From: Ananas comosus
Lineage: Eukaryota > Streptophyta > Magnoliopsida > Poales > Bromeliaceae
Length of the DNA stretch: 64,000 bases
Assembly: GCF_001540865.1 (NCBI RefSeq)
Contig: NC_033622.1
Coordinates: forward strand, 14,204,797-14,268,796
Direction of reading: 5' to 3'
Shown here one piece after another: positions 42,001-54,968 of the stretch. Below the pieces are notes generated by a model. The model had not been told where the DNA came from and did not search any database. It was given only the letters and a program-made list of their open reading frames with translations. Each line of letters starts with the position of its first letter. Position 1 is the stretch's first letter. The position numbers and the translations under genes were made by a program.

Positions 42001-45000
42001 ATGATGATGAAGAGATGGTCTGGCGCTGTTGTTTTACTTTTTTTATTCGTTTTTTTAATTTTGAGGTATGTGATAATGGAGAGCCCATTAGCAGAAAAAT
42101 CTCTTCAAAAAATACTCTACCGTAATATTTCGGATCCTCTTCATTGGTTGAATGTCCCAAACCCGCCTGCAGTTCTTAATCCAGAGAATGCATCACAAGT
42201 TGTCTCAACTAGCGTCTTATTCTCCCATATTTTAGCTCCTGGAAATCTTAGTAACGGAGAATCAGAAATGCTGCAATCTTGGAATCATTTGAAGCAATTG
42301 ATGAATCGTACTGAGGGGTTACCTAATGCAGTTGATGCTATCAAAGAAGCTGGGATTGCATGGGAAAGCCTCATGGCCTCAGTTGAAGATGCAAAATTGG
42401 TCGGCTCTGGAAATGGAAGTGTTTACCAGAAAGTGAAAGAGAAGCAGTGTCCATATTCAATTTGGAGGATGAATGCTTCTGAATTTGGTGGTGATGTCAA
42501 ATTAAAGATACCTTGCGGACTGGTTCCGGGTTCTTCAATAACCGTCATTGGCACTCCTGGTGGTATTCTGGATAACTTTCGGATCGAGTTAACTGGAACT
42601 GCACTTCCAGGGGAACCCGATCCTCCAATAATATTGCATTGCAATGTTCGCCTTCTTGGTGATAAACTCACGGAAGATCCGGTGATAGTCCAAAATACAT
42701 GGACCGTAGCTGGCGACTGGGGTCCTGAGGAGCGTTGCCCTTCAAAAGGTTCTGAAAACAGTAAAAAAGGTATTTAGAACTGAACTTAGATTTCACTGAC
42801 TTAAATTTGCAAAACGGATGAGGAGCATCTTTCTTTCAACTTTTATCTTGTTATGGGGCCGGTTAGAACTAAAATGGATGAGGTTTGCTGATTACGACTG
42901 TTTTCTGATAATTACCAGACAGTTGTCTGATAATAACCAGACAGTTTGTTTGGACGGATCTGATTATATGACAGGTGTCATTATTTTATAAAAGTGCTTC
43001 AATTAAATGGATTATTATTTCTGCTGTTAGAGAGTATAACAATGTTGGCTGTAGCATGGATGAAAAATTGAAAAGATTAGCAGATAAATTACTAAAATGG
43101 CTATTAGGATATAGTTGTCCTTTTGGAGGACTACAATGTTATCTATTTAGACAAAGTCAAGGATGTTGCAATTTTGCTTCAAGTAAATTATAGAATCCAT
43201 TTGTTGAAGGTTCATATTAATTAGAACAAAAAGGGCACAACAGCAGTTTGCACATAGTTTGTTGACATTCTTTTACACTATCCACATTTACTAAATTGGT
43301 CCAGCTTATTGAAAACTGCCGCTAAACCTTGATCACCAACATGACTTGCCATGCACTCAACCACTAAGGTGGCAGCAAAGGAACGAGGGCCAAATTTGGG
43401 GCTCAATATCTGACTAGTTTTTTCATTGGAAAACATGTTGCCTATGTGGTTCGTATTGGAAGGTTTCTCTTAGCACGTAGCACCTATGAGAAAAAGGATT
43501 CAAGTTTGTTGCATGATTGCATTGGTAAATTTTTTGTTGCCAACTTGGTTCATCAAATATCACAAGATCTATCTATTATTCTACCTTCTTGGATTTTGCT
43601 TTGGTATGAGTTGGGATGTCGTGTAATAAGTAGGAAGGGTATACAAAGGACAAAACAGAAAGATTTTTCTTCATTGATTTTTCTTCATTTTTTTTTTGTC
43701 CTTTGATGTTGAGGGGGGTTACCGGGTCGAAGGAAGAAAGTTATATACATATATAGTCGCTTGTGGATAGTGCAAGCTGGGAGACAAGATGTATGGGAGC
43801 CCAAGGATATTGCTACTCCTGTTTGCACTTACTGTGAGATTTTTATTGAAGATCAGCTTTTCTTTTTTTTCCCCCTTGAAACGTCACATCTTAGAGATAC
43901 CTGCAAAATGGAAGCATTGTCAAATGGTGCATGATTTGTTACTTGTGGTCTAATTTCTATCTTGGAGGCATTGTATATAAAATATTTCAATGTTGTAGGA
44001 CAATATCAGAGCTTCTTGTATAACTGTTTTAAGTGTAAATTATTTGGATTTTTCGTACAAGGATAGTATTGATTTTTGTTCTTTTTGCCATGCTCTTAGA
44101 TGCAACTAGTATATGGTTTTCTTTTTAAATAATGAATACCATGTGTTTCTTATTTCTTAAAGAACCTTGACCGAGTTGTTACATTGCTGATATTTCTGAT
44201 TTTCTAGGGACCTACTTTTTCCCTTTAATACCTGTACTGACTCATATGCGCTTTCTCATTATTTACCCTCTTCCAGTTGACAATTTGGAGCAATGCAGTG
44301 AGATGGTGGGTAAAGATGAAAAGCGAATATTGGCATCTGACAGGTATTCTAATGTTTCAAAACGAACTCCCACCAGGAAAGAGGGTGCTGAAGATAGGAA
44401 ATATTTTCCTTTTAAACAAGGATATCTTGCCATTACCATTTTTCGAGTTGGTGTTGAGGGTATCCAAATGACGGTAGACGGGAAGCATATTACTTCCTTT
44501 GCATACCGAGAGGTACTCCGAATGCCAAAATATTCATTACTACCCTTTTAATATTGCATAATAATGTATAGTATGAATTATGAATTATGATAATAAATTT
44601 GTTAAGTGTTTTGTTTCACCAGAGTTTGGAGCCATGGCTTGTTAGTGAAGCAAGAATTTCAGGGGACATTAAATTAATGTCGGTCATAGCAAGTGGCTTG
44701 CCCACATCAGAGGATTTAGAGCACGTTGTTGATCTTGATATACTGAAGTCACCACCAATTCCTGTTGGTAAAGCTGTGGATCTTTTCATAGGCATCTTTT
44801 CAACTGCAAATAATTTTAAACGAAGAATGTCAATTCGAAGAACATGGATGCAGTATGATGAAGTGCGCTCTGGAAAAGTTGTAGTGCGTTTTTTTGTTGG
44901 CCTGGTAAGAATTGAAAAGTTTTGACTGCAACATTATCCTTGCTATTTAAAAGCTTATGATGTGCATTTTTTTTTTTTATTTTGCCTTCACTTTAGTTGG

Positions 45001-46180
45001 CTGTAATTCTTGTGATTATATAAATGTTCTGGCTTGAAAAGCGCCTTAGCGTGAATTGAATGATCTTTCTGTGGCTTTTCAAAGCATAAAAACCAGTTGG
45101 TGAATGAGGAGCTCTGGAATGAGGCACGCACCTATGGAGACATTCAGCTGATGCCATTTGTTGATTACTATAGCCTGATTACCTGGAAGACCATTGCCAT
45201 TTGCATATATGGGGTAAATAAATCAACAATTTTCATTAGTACCGCACTTCTATTACCATTTAGATGTTTTCTCTGCTTCTCTAACCTTTCCATTTTCTGC
45301 AGACGAATGTTGTATCTGCCAAGTATGTTATGAAGACAGATGATGACGCTTTTGTCCGTGTTGACGAGATTCTTTCATCTTTAAAGCAAGTCAACGTCAG
45401 TCGTGCTCTCTTATATGGCCGCATCAATTCTGATTCTGAACCGCACCGGAATCCAGAAAGCAAATGGTACATTACCCCTGAGGTAATCAATAAATTGACG
45501 TACTCAAGATTTGACCAGTTTTTAAGTACAAGTACATTATGTTGAGTTGTTGCGCCAAATTGTTACTCACACGATACACTATCGCTTCTGACATATTATT
45601 AAGAAAATGCGTATTTCATTAGAAGACTTGATAGAGTTTGTTTGTTAAATATCAAGTTCGCAGCAAATATATTGCGGTCATTTAAGTTGTTTGTCGTCAG
45701 TGAGCTGAAGTCTTATAAACTTTCTGTTCTCTTGTGAAGGAATGGTCTGGTGAAAAGTATCCTCCTTGGGCACATGGTCCAGGTTATGTGATCTCACAGG
45801 ACATTGCAAAGGCTGTCCACAGGCAGCATAAGAAAGGGCGGTTAAAGGTACTGCAAATGTTGTGTCAGATATAAATAGGAAATGTTTCTGTTTACCTGTT
45901 TACCTTACCGTACTTCGTCATTCTCTAATAATGTTTGACTTATTTCCATAAGCTGACATAAGATGCCGTCGTGCAGATGTTCAAACTAGAAGATGTTGCA
46001 ATGGGTATATGGATCGATAAGATGAAGAGGAAAGGTTTGGATGTTAAGTACGTAAATGAGGGGAGGATCTACACTGAAGGGTGTGAGGCCGGCTATGTGG
46101 TGGCCCACTACCAGGAGCCCAGAGAGATGTTGTGCCTCTGGGAAAAGCTTCAGGAGACTCATCGAGCGAAATGCTGTTGA
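42001..46180 (+). CDS. GALT1: Beta-1,3-galactosyltransferase with galectin domain, GALT1-like
   Basis: Seven coding exons: 42001-42769, 44277-44512, 44623-44904, 45085-45213, 45303-45482, 45740-45847 and 45977-46180, giving 635 aa. It is a type II Golgi protein with a short basic N-tail and a membrane anchor at about residues 8-23. Stem and galectin-type lectin domain follow (about 160-370; [33 protein letters not shown]), then the GT31 catalytic domain (about 395-600) with [11 protein letters not shown] (Asp 485-487, metal/UDP-galactose site) and [11 protein letters not shown]. It matches Arabidopsis GALT1 closely along its length, as I remember it. GALT1 adds beta-1,3-galactose to N-glycans during Lewis a synthesis; members of the same clade galactosylate arabinogalactan proteins. 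The open frame extends 5' to a TTG at 41974, but the first ATG is 42001. All splice sites are GT/AG. No defect seen. Confidence 0.93.
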
Positions 46181-47210
46181 AATTGGTCGTAATCCTAAAA
46201 TGAAATGGTTATATGGCGGGGAAAATGTCGTCGTCGCGATGCTACTTCCTGAAGGCTATAAAAGAGTTTTTCACTAACTCGGTGAGATGGAAGCTCGCAT
46301 TGTAACTGTTGAACGAACCAGCCGCCTTTTGAAGGCACCCTCGGAGATCGACCTTTGTTTTTTCCTTTAAATTTTTGTTGCTTGAGCTTAGGTAGATCTC
46401 GGGAGGATATGAGAATTTCTCTGACAAAGTTTAAGAAGTGAGGTATACGCAATATGGTGTTTTCTCTGAGAGGATATTGGTTTTTAGTGTATTAAACCTC
46501 CCCTGTATCATATATTATAGGAGGTACAGATTAGGTTAGGATATTTTTGATTTAGGGAGTACAAGTATCCTCACAGATGTAAAAGCTGCACTTTTTTATT
46601 TTTCCCTTCTATTTTTTTCCTGAAATTATTTACTTCAGCACTGCAACTTTTGGTCCCTTCAATTTTACTTTTTCTAACGGACCAACTTAATTTTTATTTT
46701 TATTTTTTCATTTACGTTGTTCAAATTAATTAATTAATTTAACAATTTTGTAAATTTTTTTCCTAGTTTTATTTGCTACAAAAATAATTATAATTAAAAC
46801 TTTTATTTATTTGAATGAACTTTGCTAATTTTTAAAAATTCAAAATCCTAAAAAAAAAAAAAAATCAGATGGTCCAGGCAAGGTGGCCCAATAAGACTTC
46901 AGAACGGACTCTGGCCTAGCAAAAATGTCGGCCTATCTATTTTGGGGACCCAACTCGCAGCATGCGCATCATTGGGCCCCACACATTAGCCTTTTCGCGA
47001 GAATCAACTTTCTCCTCTTGTTACATACATGTCCACAGATATTAGAAAAGAAAACCTCTTCTGAAAAAAAATAAAAAAATAAAAAAAATAAAAAGGAGAA
47101 TAAAAATAAAAACCAGTACGAAAATTATGCTTAAAAAAAAAAAAATTCCAATGTTTCTGCGGTTACAATAATGAAATAACAATGATGCAATGCATTGAAA
47201 TGATAGATTA
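46181..47210. other. GALT1 3' flank and intergenic DNA
   Basis: The 3' UTR probably extends some 300-450 bp. AT-rich DNA with A and T homopolymers then runs to the DMP stop codon. The two genes are convergent. No other gene seen. Confidence 0.5.
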
Positions 47211-47876
47211 TTATGCGGCCATGCAGCCAATGCCGAAGCGCGTATTGGGGAAGACGAGGAAGAGGGCGCTGCAGACGACCCCGACCATGAGGGGGAAGCT
47301 CTCCATGACCTCGTCCATCTCCGCCCTCTGCCCCGGGAACAAGCAGTTCGTCACCCGGTGGTCCGACAGCGCGATCGCCGCGAACACCATCACCGACATC
47401 ACCGCGTGCACCAGGTCCACGAACCCCATCCGGAACCGCTCCTCCCTCGGCACCTCCACGCCCGCCCCGGCCTTGAACACCGCCAGCCCCCGCGGCGTCA
47501 CGATCCCGTAGTACACCTTCCCGTCCGCCGCGCGGAAGCTGTCCGTGAAGTGGAACAGGAAGCAGGACGCCGCGCACAGCCCCAGCAGCGCCTGGATCAT
47601 CCCCGTGCTCACCGCGCTGCACGACCCGTCCCCCGACGCCGACGGCAGCAGCATCTCGAACGTCAGCAGCGTCCCCGTCGGCAGGAAGTTCACCAGCATC
47701 GACGTCTTCGACAGCGTGCTCTGCAGCCCCTTCGCCACCGCCCGCCGCTTGCGGCCCCCCGCCGCCGAAGGATTCGGCGGCGAGGACCGAGGGGAGCAGG
47801 GGTGAGACGCCGCGCGCTCGCGGTCGCGGCGGGGGGAGGCGTCCATGCTGATGGAGATGCCGCTGCTCTCATCCAT
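47211..47876 (-). CDS. DMP family membrane protein (DUF679)
   Basis: Intronless, 221 aa, GC-rich. The Ser/Pro/Arg-rich N-terminus (1-50) is followed by the DUF679 signature LQSTLSKTSMLVNFLPTGTL and four hydrophobic helices at about 58-80, 90-112, 150-172 and 192-215. The conserved CFLFHFTDSF and GKVYYGIVTP loops lie between helices 2 and 3. DMP proteins reside in the ER, tonoplast or plasma membrane. Members are linked to senescence-related membrane remodelling, and a separate subgroup (DMP8/9) to gamete fusion. I cannot place this one in the gamete subgroup; its sequence looks more like the general DMP members. The ATG at 47876 starts the longest frame, and a second Met at residue 11 is possible. 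Convergent with GALT1. Confidence 0.92.
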   Translation of the reverse strand: MDESSGISISMDASPRRDRERAASHPCSPRSSPPNPSAAGGRKRRAVAKGLQSTLSKTSMLVNFLPTGTLLTFEMLLPSASGDGSCSAVSTGMIQALLGLCAASCFLFHFTDSFRAADGKVYYGIVTPRGLAVFKAGAGVEVPREERFRMGFVDLVHAVMSVMVFAAIALSDHRVTNCLFPGQRAEMDEVMESFPLMVGVVCSALFLVFPNTRFGIGCMAA

Positions 47877-48551
47877 TGTTTTGATCCAGGTAGTTTGCGT
47901 GTTGCGTTCGCGGGGCTTTTTAAGTACCTGTATTTTTGAATTCGAATACTTATTCAGTTATAGTTAATAGGAGGGGCTGCTGATGTTCATTACTACGACT
48001 ACTACTAGATTAGGGCCCGTTTGGCCCAGTTGGCCATTAGAAGGCCCAAGGCACACTGCGGCCTGTTTGGATATCTTGCAATTTTATTATATATTATGAA
48101 ATAATTGTATATTATTATTGTATATGCTTAGTAAATTTCATTCTTCTGTCTTTTTAAACAAGACTCGACTCAATTTGGCCTTCTATCATTAGATAGAGTA
48201 CTGTTTTCTGTAAGCTAACAAACAAGACGAGGCCTTTAAATTGAACACAAAATGCAGAGTTTTGTTGCCACTTCATAATTTACTACCACATCTAGTGCGC
48301 AGCTGCAGGCGTCGGCTGTCTCCGGTCTCCAATCACTCAATATTACATTTCTCACGTTTCTAATAGCATTAGAAGACTACATTAATTAGTACCGCACTAA
48401 GTACTTCCAATTGTTATGAAACAATTAATTGCTGCACTTCTGATATTAATTTTAGACAGATCTACAAAACGAGCAGATGGGTTTGATCATCATCTGTTCC
48501 AAATCTATGAATCATGCCTCTAATATTATACAAAAAGAAAAAAGAAGAGAG
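47877..48551. other. Intergenic, DMP promoter side
   Basis: Contains gggcccgtttggccca near 48013, which resembles a Tourist-type end, but no matching right end was located. No other gene. Confidence 0.4.
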
Positions 48552-48966
48552 ATTAATTTCATACAGGTTCTTACAAATATAGTAAATTATAAATATATTC
48601 CTACAAAATTTAACTTTTACATATTATCCCTACAGAAGTACCGATGTTTTCAAATATATCCCCTACTGTTAAGATCCGTTAGAAAAAATTAGTAAATCAT
48701 AAATAAAATACTTAACCCTAATTAGTTAATAAGATGAATTGATCTTTTTACCTTTCTTCAATTAACAGCTGAAATTTTTGGAGAGACATATTTGTGATGA
48801 TAGAAAAGTCATTTCACTTATAAAATAAACAATGTTTTAACGGTAACAAATCAAAGAGATATATTTAAATATATTAACACTTTTGCAGTGACAACATATG
48901 AAAATTGAATTTTGTGGAAATATATTTACAATTTATTATATTTGCAGGGTCCTGCATAAAATTAAC
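48552..48966. mobile_element. Palindromic MITE ('caaaattcaactttcatata' family), copy 2
   Basis: Left attaatttcatacaggttct then aatatattcctacaaaattt. Right tgaaaattgaattttgtgga then gggtcctgcataaaattaac. The arms are inverted. Related to 20284-20700. Confidence 0.65.
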
Positions 48967-49961
48967 CAAAAAAAAAAAAAGACCCAATTGACTAACTCGT
49001 CCTGTAAAGAAGAATCCAATTTTTGGCACCAAATCTTCCAAATTAGTCTTATTTAGTTTGTGATCACGTGTCACAAGAGATACAGTATGGATCAAGATTT
49101 CTTAATGATATCTTTGGATTCTTAAAATTTGATCATAACTCTACCCCGCACTTCACTAGTGTTTGGCACCGAATACCGATCTTATCAACCCAAAAAATAA
49201 CCCATTTCTTTCTTCATTTATATCCAATTATATCTGCAATCAACGAGAACAATCAACACTACTTTGTAATAGTTCCAAATTGTACCTGGAGAAAATTAAA
49301 AAGGGGTTCTATCTAACTAGCCTTCATAATGCGCGCTCCATATACAGATCCAATAAATGGACGTTCCATACAAATTTTCCGCTCTTATTGCACATGGATG
49401 AGTTACTATACTCCTAGGAATAACGTGCGCATCGTACGTACCCCACTATTATTATTTTTTAGCGTACAATTTTCACGGCGAGTGTATATGTACAAGTCAA
49501 CATATGTGGGGTGAAATATCAAAATGGCAAATCGGAGATCATGCAACGTGACTCTGCTGTAACGCCACGCTGTACTCGGGCCTAAAATGTTAATGAATGA
49601 AGTAACTAATTCGTGATGGATAAGACAAAACATACGTAGGTAACATTACATTGGTGTCATGTGATTAAGAGTTTACTTCCATTACAACATGTGAAGCACG
49701 AACCCCTTTAAAAAAAAAAGTAGTTCTTAGGTTATGATTATTAATCTAACTACGTTTGCAACAAACATGCTTGGGTTATTCCCTTTTACTCTCTTGCTTA
49801 TTCGATCCCGTTTGTGCATCCGAAGTTGCATGTAATTCGCTACTTAGTTAATGAGTTAGCTTAGCGGTGTAACAATTAGGTACTGATTCATATTCTCAAA
49901 CACAATTAATTAAAAGTTGGGCTCTTAATTTTTTGAGTTAATTGTACTATTAATGTAAATT
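48967..49961. other. Intergenic, no gene seen
   Basis: Several short overlapping frames on both strands, none with recognisable content. Confidence 0.45.
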
Positions 49962-49977
49962 AATAATTGGTGAGTGC

Positions 49978-50127
49978 ACCGACCGTCCCTAGAGTAAGTG
50001 GTAAAAGGTTTGGTGGTTAGTACCCGAGACCTAAGTTCGAATCCTAGTTGATTCACATTTTCAACTAAGTTTATTTTCAAATAAAATAAACAAAACAGAT
50101 AGCATGCTACCTATCTCTCTCAAAAAA
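49978..50127 (+). mobile_element. tRNA-derived SINE, copy 5
   Basis: gaccgtccctagagtaagtg (A-box part), aagttcgaatcctagt (B box), tgattcacattttcaactaa, atctctctc and a short A tail. Flanks aataattggtgagtgc (49962-49977) and aataattagttagtgc (50128-50143) are a 16-bp target duplication with two mismatches. Confidence 0.85.
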
Positions 50128-50524
50128 AATAATTAGTTAGTGCTATATATATCTACTCGTTGCAGAGTTTTAATTCAGTCCAGATAATTCAGCTATTTTT
50201 TTCTCTTTCTCCTTTCTTTTTTGGAGGGGGAGAATTGGGAGCTCGAAATCATACACGTCAATTCAGAGTCACTTCATCTGTAAGCTAAATTCATTGTTTT
50301 TCAATTCTCACTCAGATAAATTAATTAATTACCATTGGAACATCAATGACTTAGTCTTTACAGCTAGGATCAGATCTAAACTCCTTTCACTATTGTTCTA
50401 TACAAGACTATCCACAATACCTTATATAAAAAAGAAAAAAGAAAAAAGAAGATATCTCAAGTGGTTGATAAAATATGTTTAGTAGGCTCTCAGGTAATTA
50501 AGCGATCGATACATATAGTCAGAA

Positions 50525-50687
50525 CCGACCGTCCCTAGCGTAAGTGGCAAAGGACTTGATGGTTGATACCTGAGGTCCTAAGTTCAAATCCTAGTTAATT
50601 CACATTTCTAACTAAGTTTATTTCTAAATGAAATAAATGAAACGAGTAGTATGATATCTATCTCTCAAAAAAAAAAAAAGAAAAAAA
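50525..50687 (+). mobile_element. tRNA-derived SINE, copy 6
   Basis: gaccgtccctagcgtaagtg (A-box part), aagttcaaatcctagt (B box), tcacatttctaactaagttt, and an A-rich tail with one g. Flanks gatacatatagtcagaa (50508-50524) and gatacatagagttagaa (50688-50704) form a 17-bp target duplication with two mismatches. Confidence 0.85.
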
Positions 50688-50704
50688 GATACATAGAGTT
50701 AGAA

Positions 50705-53350
50705 TAATAATAAGGAAGTTAGCCTCGGGATTTTGAGACGACAAGTTAGTGTCAGTTTATAAATAGATAGTTCTCCGATTTGCTTTCATAATATTAATTT
50801 TATAAGAAAAAAAATCTTAATATAATCCTCTCGTTGCTGATTACGTGGTACTACGCACACAGGATGTTCTTTTTCTTCTTCGTCAAAATAATAATAATAA
50901 TAATAAAGTACATCGATTTAATCTCTTGCTAATGTTCTGAAGATTGCTGTTTCAAACTTTTACAAGCAAAAAAAGAAAGCTATGTTATGTTTACAAATAA
51001 ATTTTACTACATAAGTGGCGACAATTAGTTAATAAAAAATATGAATTACGAGGAGGAAAGCATGACATATAATTTCGAGATTGAAATTTAACCATTAAAA
51101 TATAGAGTTTGTAACATATTATAAAATTTATTAATAAAGAAAAGTACTTTTCAATAAAATGTGCTTGTGCAGTATGTGATTAATATTCCTATTTTTAGCG
51201 AGTGCAAGTTTTTGTGGGCTTTTCTTTAATTAAGAAGAGTGCCATAAGATCTCATATTAATTATATGTACGTAGCTAGTTACGATCTCTGTTAATTAAAT
51301 ATCTGTATATTGTCGCTTACTCTCTCTCTTTTTATCTTAAAAAAAAAAATCAGCATCCAATGACACAGCTAAAAGAAATGGTTTTTAGTCTCCTGATTCA
51401 CATGCATATTGGGCAATTAAAAAGAATATTAATGTGAAAAGGCAACATATATATGGAAAATTATAACTTTACCATGCATGTTGATCTAAGTAATTAACCT
51501 TATACACAAGGGCAGAGGAATGTTCCCAATAATCTTTTCTTAGCGAATTTGCCACATTGTCTTGTTTCACATAATCAATTTCATTTTGGAGGGGATCTAA
51601 TTAAACCCCTATGATTTTAGACTAATTAAATAATATACAATAATTAGTATTCTATAAAAATCTAAATTATCAGAAAAAATAAGATTTTTAATATTTATAT
51701 TCAACACTTTTACAGCTAAGAGGACTTAGAATTAATATTGACTCTAATATATGTTATGCTACTGAGACATAAACATTATAGAAAATAATTCATTAATAAT
51801 TTTAAGAGCCCAACCGTTTTTTCTTCATTTTTTTTCTTTTTTCTTTGTTTTGGGGAGTGGTCTCGAGTTTGATATTCTGATTATATAAAGCTAGTAATTA
51901 TAACTTTTCTCTCACAAAAAATTAAGAGAAAAATATGTACTTTAATTCTATTGAAGTCGTACATTTTATAATGTGATCAACTACATACCTAGCTCATCAC
52001 TTTGGTGATCTCCTAGATTATAAATTTGGACGCAATCCTGAGTTTTGATTGAATAGCCGTAGTAGCATACAATATCCCAGTTTCCCATCACGTGGATTGC
52101 ACATGCCTAAAACCCTCATTATTATATATTTATACTTATATATTAAAGAGTGATAAAGGGTGTTTCCCTCGTATACCCTCTATCTATTCATGAGCCACGA
52201 TCAAATATTTAATCTGAGAGTGGACAAAAATTCAGAACATGCTGAGGCAAACACATGGATTTTAACTTTTATTTTTTTTGTTTGTTTGTTTTTCACGGAC
52301 ATTAACCTTTCTCAGTAAACATTAGAGCAATAAAATTATCTTAGAACTATTTCTTAGAAAAATTTTAGGTTGCTGAATTGTTGGTTTAAATAGACCAGCA
52401 TCTTACCCTGTGTGATGGGAGGCCGGATTGGATCGAGTCATGTTCAAAATGACATAAGATTGGGTTGATCCGAGTCATATTTGAAATGACGTGAGATCGA
52501 TTGGACTGACTCACAATTGAAATATATGGGGTCTATACACTTTACGTGTAATGATTAGTGCCAACGATTCGATATAAACATGCTTTTCTTCTCTCAAACA
52601 AAATTAAGTATTGCAAATTGAACGGGGCTTTAGGACGGCAACGAAGAGCTCCACTGTCGACGACGTACTGCACACTATTTATTGGATCTTTGATAGTAGG
52701 TTGCTTCGTATATACTGTCAAAAATACTCCGACAAATGCGACGACAAAATACACAAAATTCACAGAGCTCGATCAGCCAATTAGCTAGGTTCTAAAAATA
52801 ATTTTAGCTGAATACGGAAGAAATCCACGGCTGGGAAACAGCTATTCCTTTGACCTTTGCACATTTTAGCACACAGCTATTAATTATTACGTGGGTCATC
52901 TTATTATGCTCAGCAAAGTACCCAAGCAAACACTTTGGGTGCATGGTCTCCTCCGCAAACAAGACTAATTCCCCACGTATATATATATATACACGTAGTA
53001 ATATTAAACTTAATTAACTACATTTCTCCGACGATAAAAGCAAACCGATAATGACCATAATAATGAGTTTTTTTTAAAAAAAAACAAAGAAAAAGAAAGA
53101 ACAGTAACCAATAAATCTCTCGAGCCAATAGTCAAGTTGCTCGAGGGGTACATACCTCACCCCATGTGATTACCCAGTTGTCAAATAGAGAGAGAGAGAA
53201 AAAAAAAAAAAAATCCCACGTACTGTATACCCCTCACCACCCAAGTTAATAACAAAGTAATAATAGAAAATAAATAATAACCCATAATAATTTCTCGAGT
53301 GGTGACAAAGTGGCTCCTGGGCCTTTGTTTTTATTGGCCCATCTCCTTCA
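50705..53350. other. Intergenic, no gene seen
   Basis: AT-rich. Opposed frames of 73 and 76 codons near 52542-52788 overlap each other and match nothing I recognise. A (TA)-rich run lies at about 52977-52992. Confidence 0.5.
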
Positions 53351-53353
53351 CTT

Positions 53354-53359
53354 TATAAT
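53354..53359 (+). promoter_or_regulatory. TATA box of the CSLA gene
   Basis: tataat in cactttataatccccc, about 135 bp before the proposed ATG at 53491. It is followed by an (AC)n tract (about 53372-53398) and a (TC)n tract (53427-53459) that would lie in the 5' UTR. Confidence 0.45.
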
Positions 53360-53425
53360 CCCCCAAACACACAAACACACACACACACACACACACACCC
53401 CCATTACCAAACTAAACCCCCTTCA

Positions 53426-53426
<1 letters not shown>

Positions 53427-53459
<33 letters not shown>
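53427..53459. repeat. (TC)n microsatellite in the CSLA leader
   Basis: About 16 tc units immediately before the start region; pyrimidine tracts of this kind are common in plant 5' UTRs. Confidence 0.9.
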
Positions 53460-53460
<1 letters not shown>

Positions 53461-53490
53461 ATAACACTTGGGCACAGTGTTGTTAGAGGG

Positions 53491-54937
53491 ATGGAGCAAG
53501 GTTCAGTTTATTAAAACCACTTTATACTTCTCAATTTATGATGCTTACTGTAACTTGGTGCGCAGAATTTTGAATTTTGGAGGTGACGCATTTATTCTGG
53601 TTGTGTTGTGTTTCACAGTGTCTGATAAGTCTTGGCATAGACTTGCGCTATGGATTGCGCAAATTTACGACACTGTGTCATCATCGTCAGCCGCCACTGC
53701 CGTCGACATTACTCCGGGCCGAGTTGGCGAGCTTCTGTGGCAGCTGCGGTCGGCCGTCATTGTGCCGCTGGTGAGGCTCTCCATTGCGGTGTGCTTGATC
53801 ATGTCGGCGATAGTGCTCATTGAGAAGTTGGGCATGGGGATCATAAGCCTCTATGCGAAGGTGTTTCGCCGGCGCCCGCATCGAGTCTACAAGTGCGACC
53901 CCATCGCCGCCGACGAGGAGATGGGGTCTTGCGCTCACCCCATGGTCTTGGTCCAGATCCCCATGTACAACGAGAAGGAGGTATGCTGTTGTTGTTGTTT
54001 TTTTTTTTCTTTCACATAAATTTTACACTTAATTTTTAAAAAATAAAATGGGAGATCGAACATCCAACCTGCTGAAGAAGCTTTAGTATCTCTCAAATTC
54101 TGATTGGGTGAGAGCAATGAATGGCATGCGCGCGTGTTGGCAGGTGTACCAGCTGTCGATAGGAGCCGCGTGTAACTTGGTGTGGCCGGGGGATCGGATT
54201 ATAGTACAAGTGCTCGATGATTCAACCGACCCGACCATAAAGGTTAGATCCGAATCTAAAAATCTTGGCAATGCCAGATCCGTTTTTCTGTATGTTGGGC
54301 GCCCAATTGCCGTATTAGTTTACAGAAGTAGAAATTTTAAATTTCGTGAAGAATTTTATTTTTTATTTTTTTATTTTTGTTTTGCTGATTTGGGCTCGCT
54401 GAATCAGCAAAGCTGTTGATGGGAGGTCCCACATTGTGCATCCCGTGGTCCGTCTCATCGATTGGCTCCTGCTGAATAGGCGCTGAATCCGCACAAATTC
54501 TCAATTTTTATTTTCTAAATATTTTTGTTTTTCCTCACGCGAACTGAGATAATAATACATTATTAAAAAGCAAAGTTGGATTTTGTACTATTATTTTTTT
54601 TGGAGGCGGAGAAGGAATTGTTAAAAGCTATTATTATAGCCAAGTTTCTCATTTTAGCTAATTAATTGAACATTTGATAGTTAGAAGTGCAGAGAAATGT
54701 GAAAAACTATTCATTTCAATTAATGTGTCTTTGTATATCCTGGGCCCCCAATGCCTCATACGTGGACCTGCTAGCTTTTGACATTGTGGCTGCAGCGTGC
54801 ATTCCATATTTGTTGTGACCTATACAATGGCCAATGGGTTTCCCAAATTACTGCTTTTATAAATAAATCGTTAACATAATAATAAACAATTATTTACAAA
54901 AATTATTGACGTATGTAATACAAAAGAATTTAATTAA

Positions 54938-54968
<31 letters not shown>

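Noticed and set aside
47131..47939. Long frames in other phases over the DMP gene
   Set aside because: GC-rich shadows; only the 47211-47876 minus frame has DUF679 motifs.
52542..52788. Opposed 73- and 76-codon frames
   Set aside because: They overlap on opposite strands, show no known domain and no splice or promoter context.
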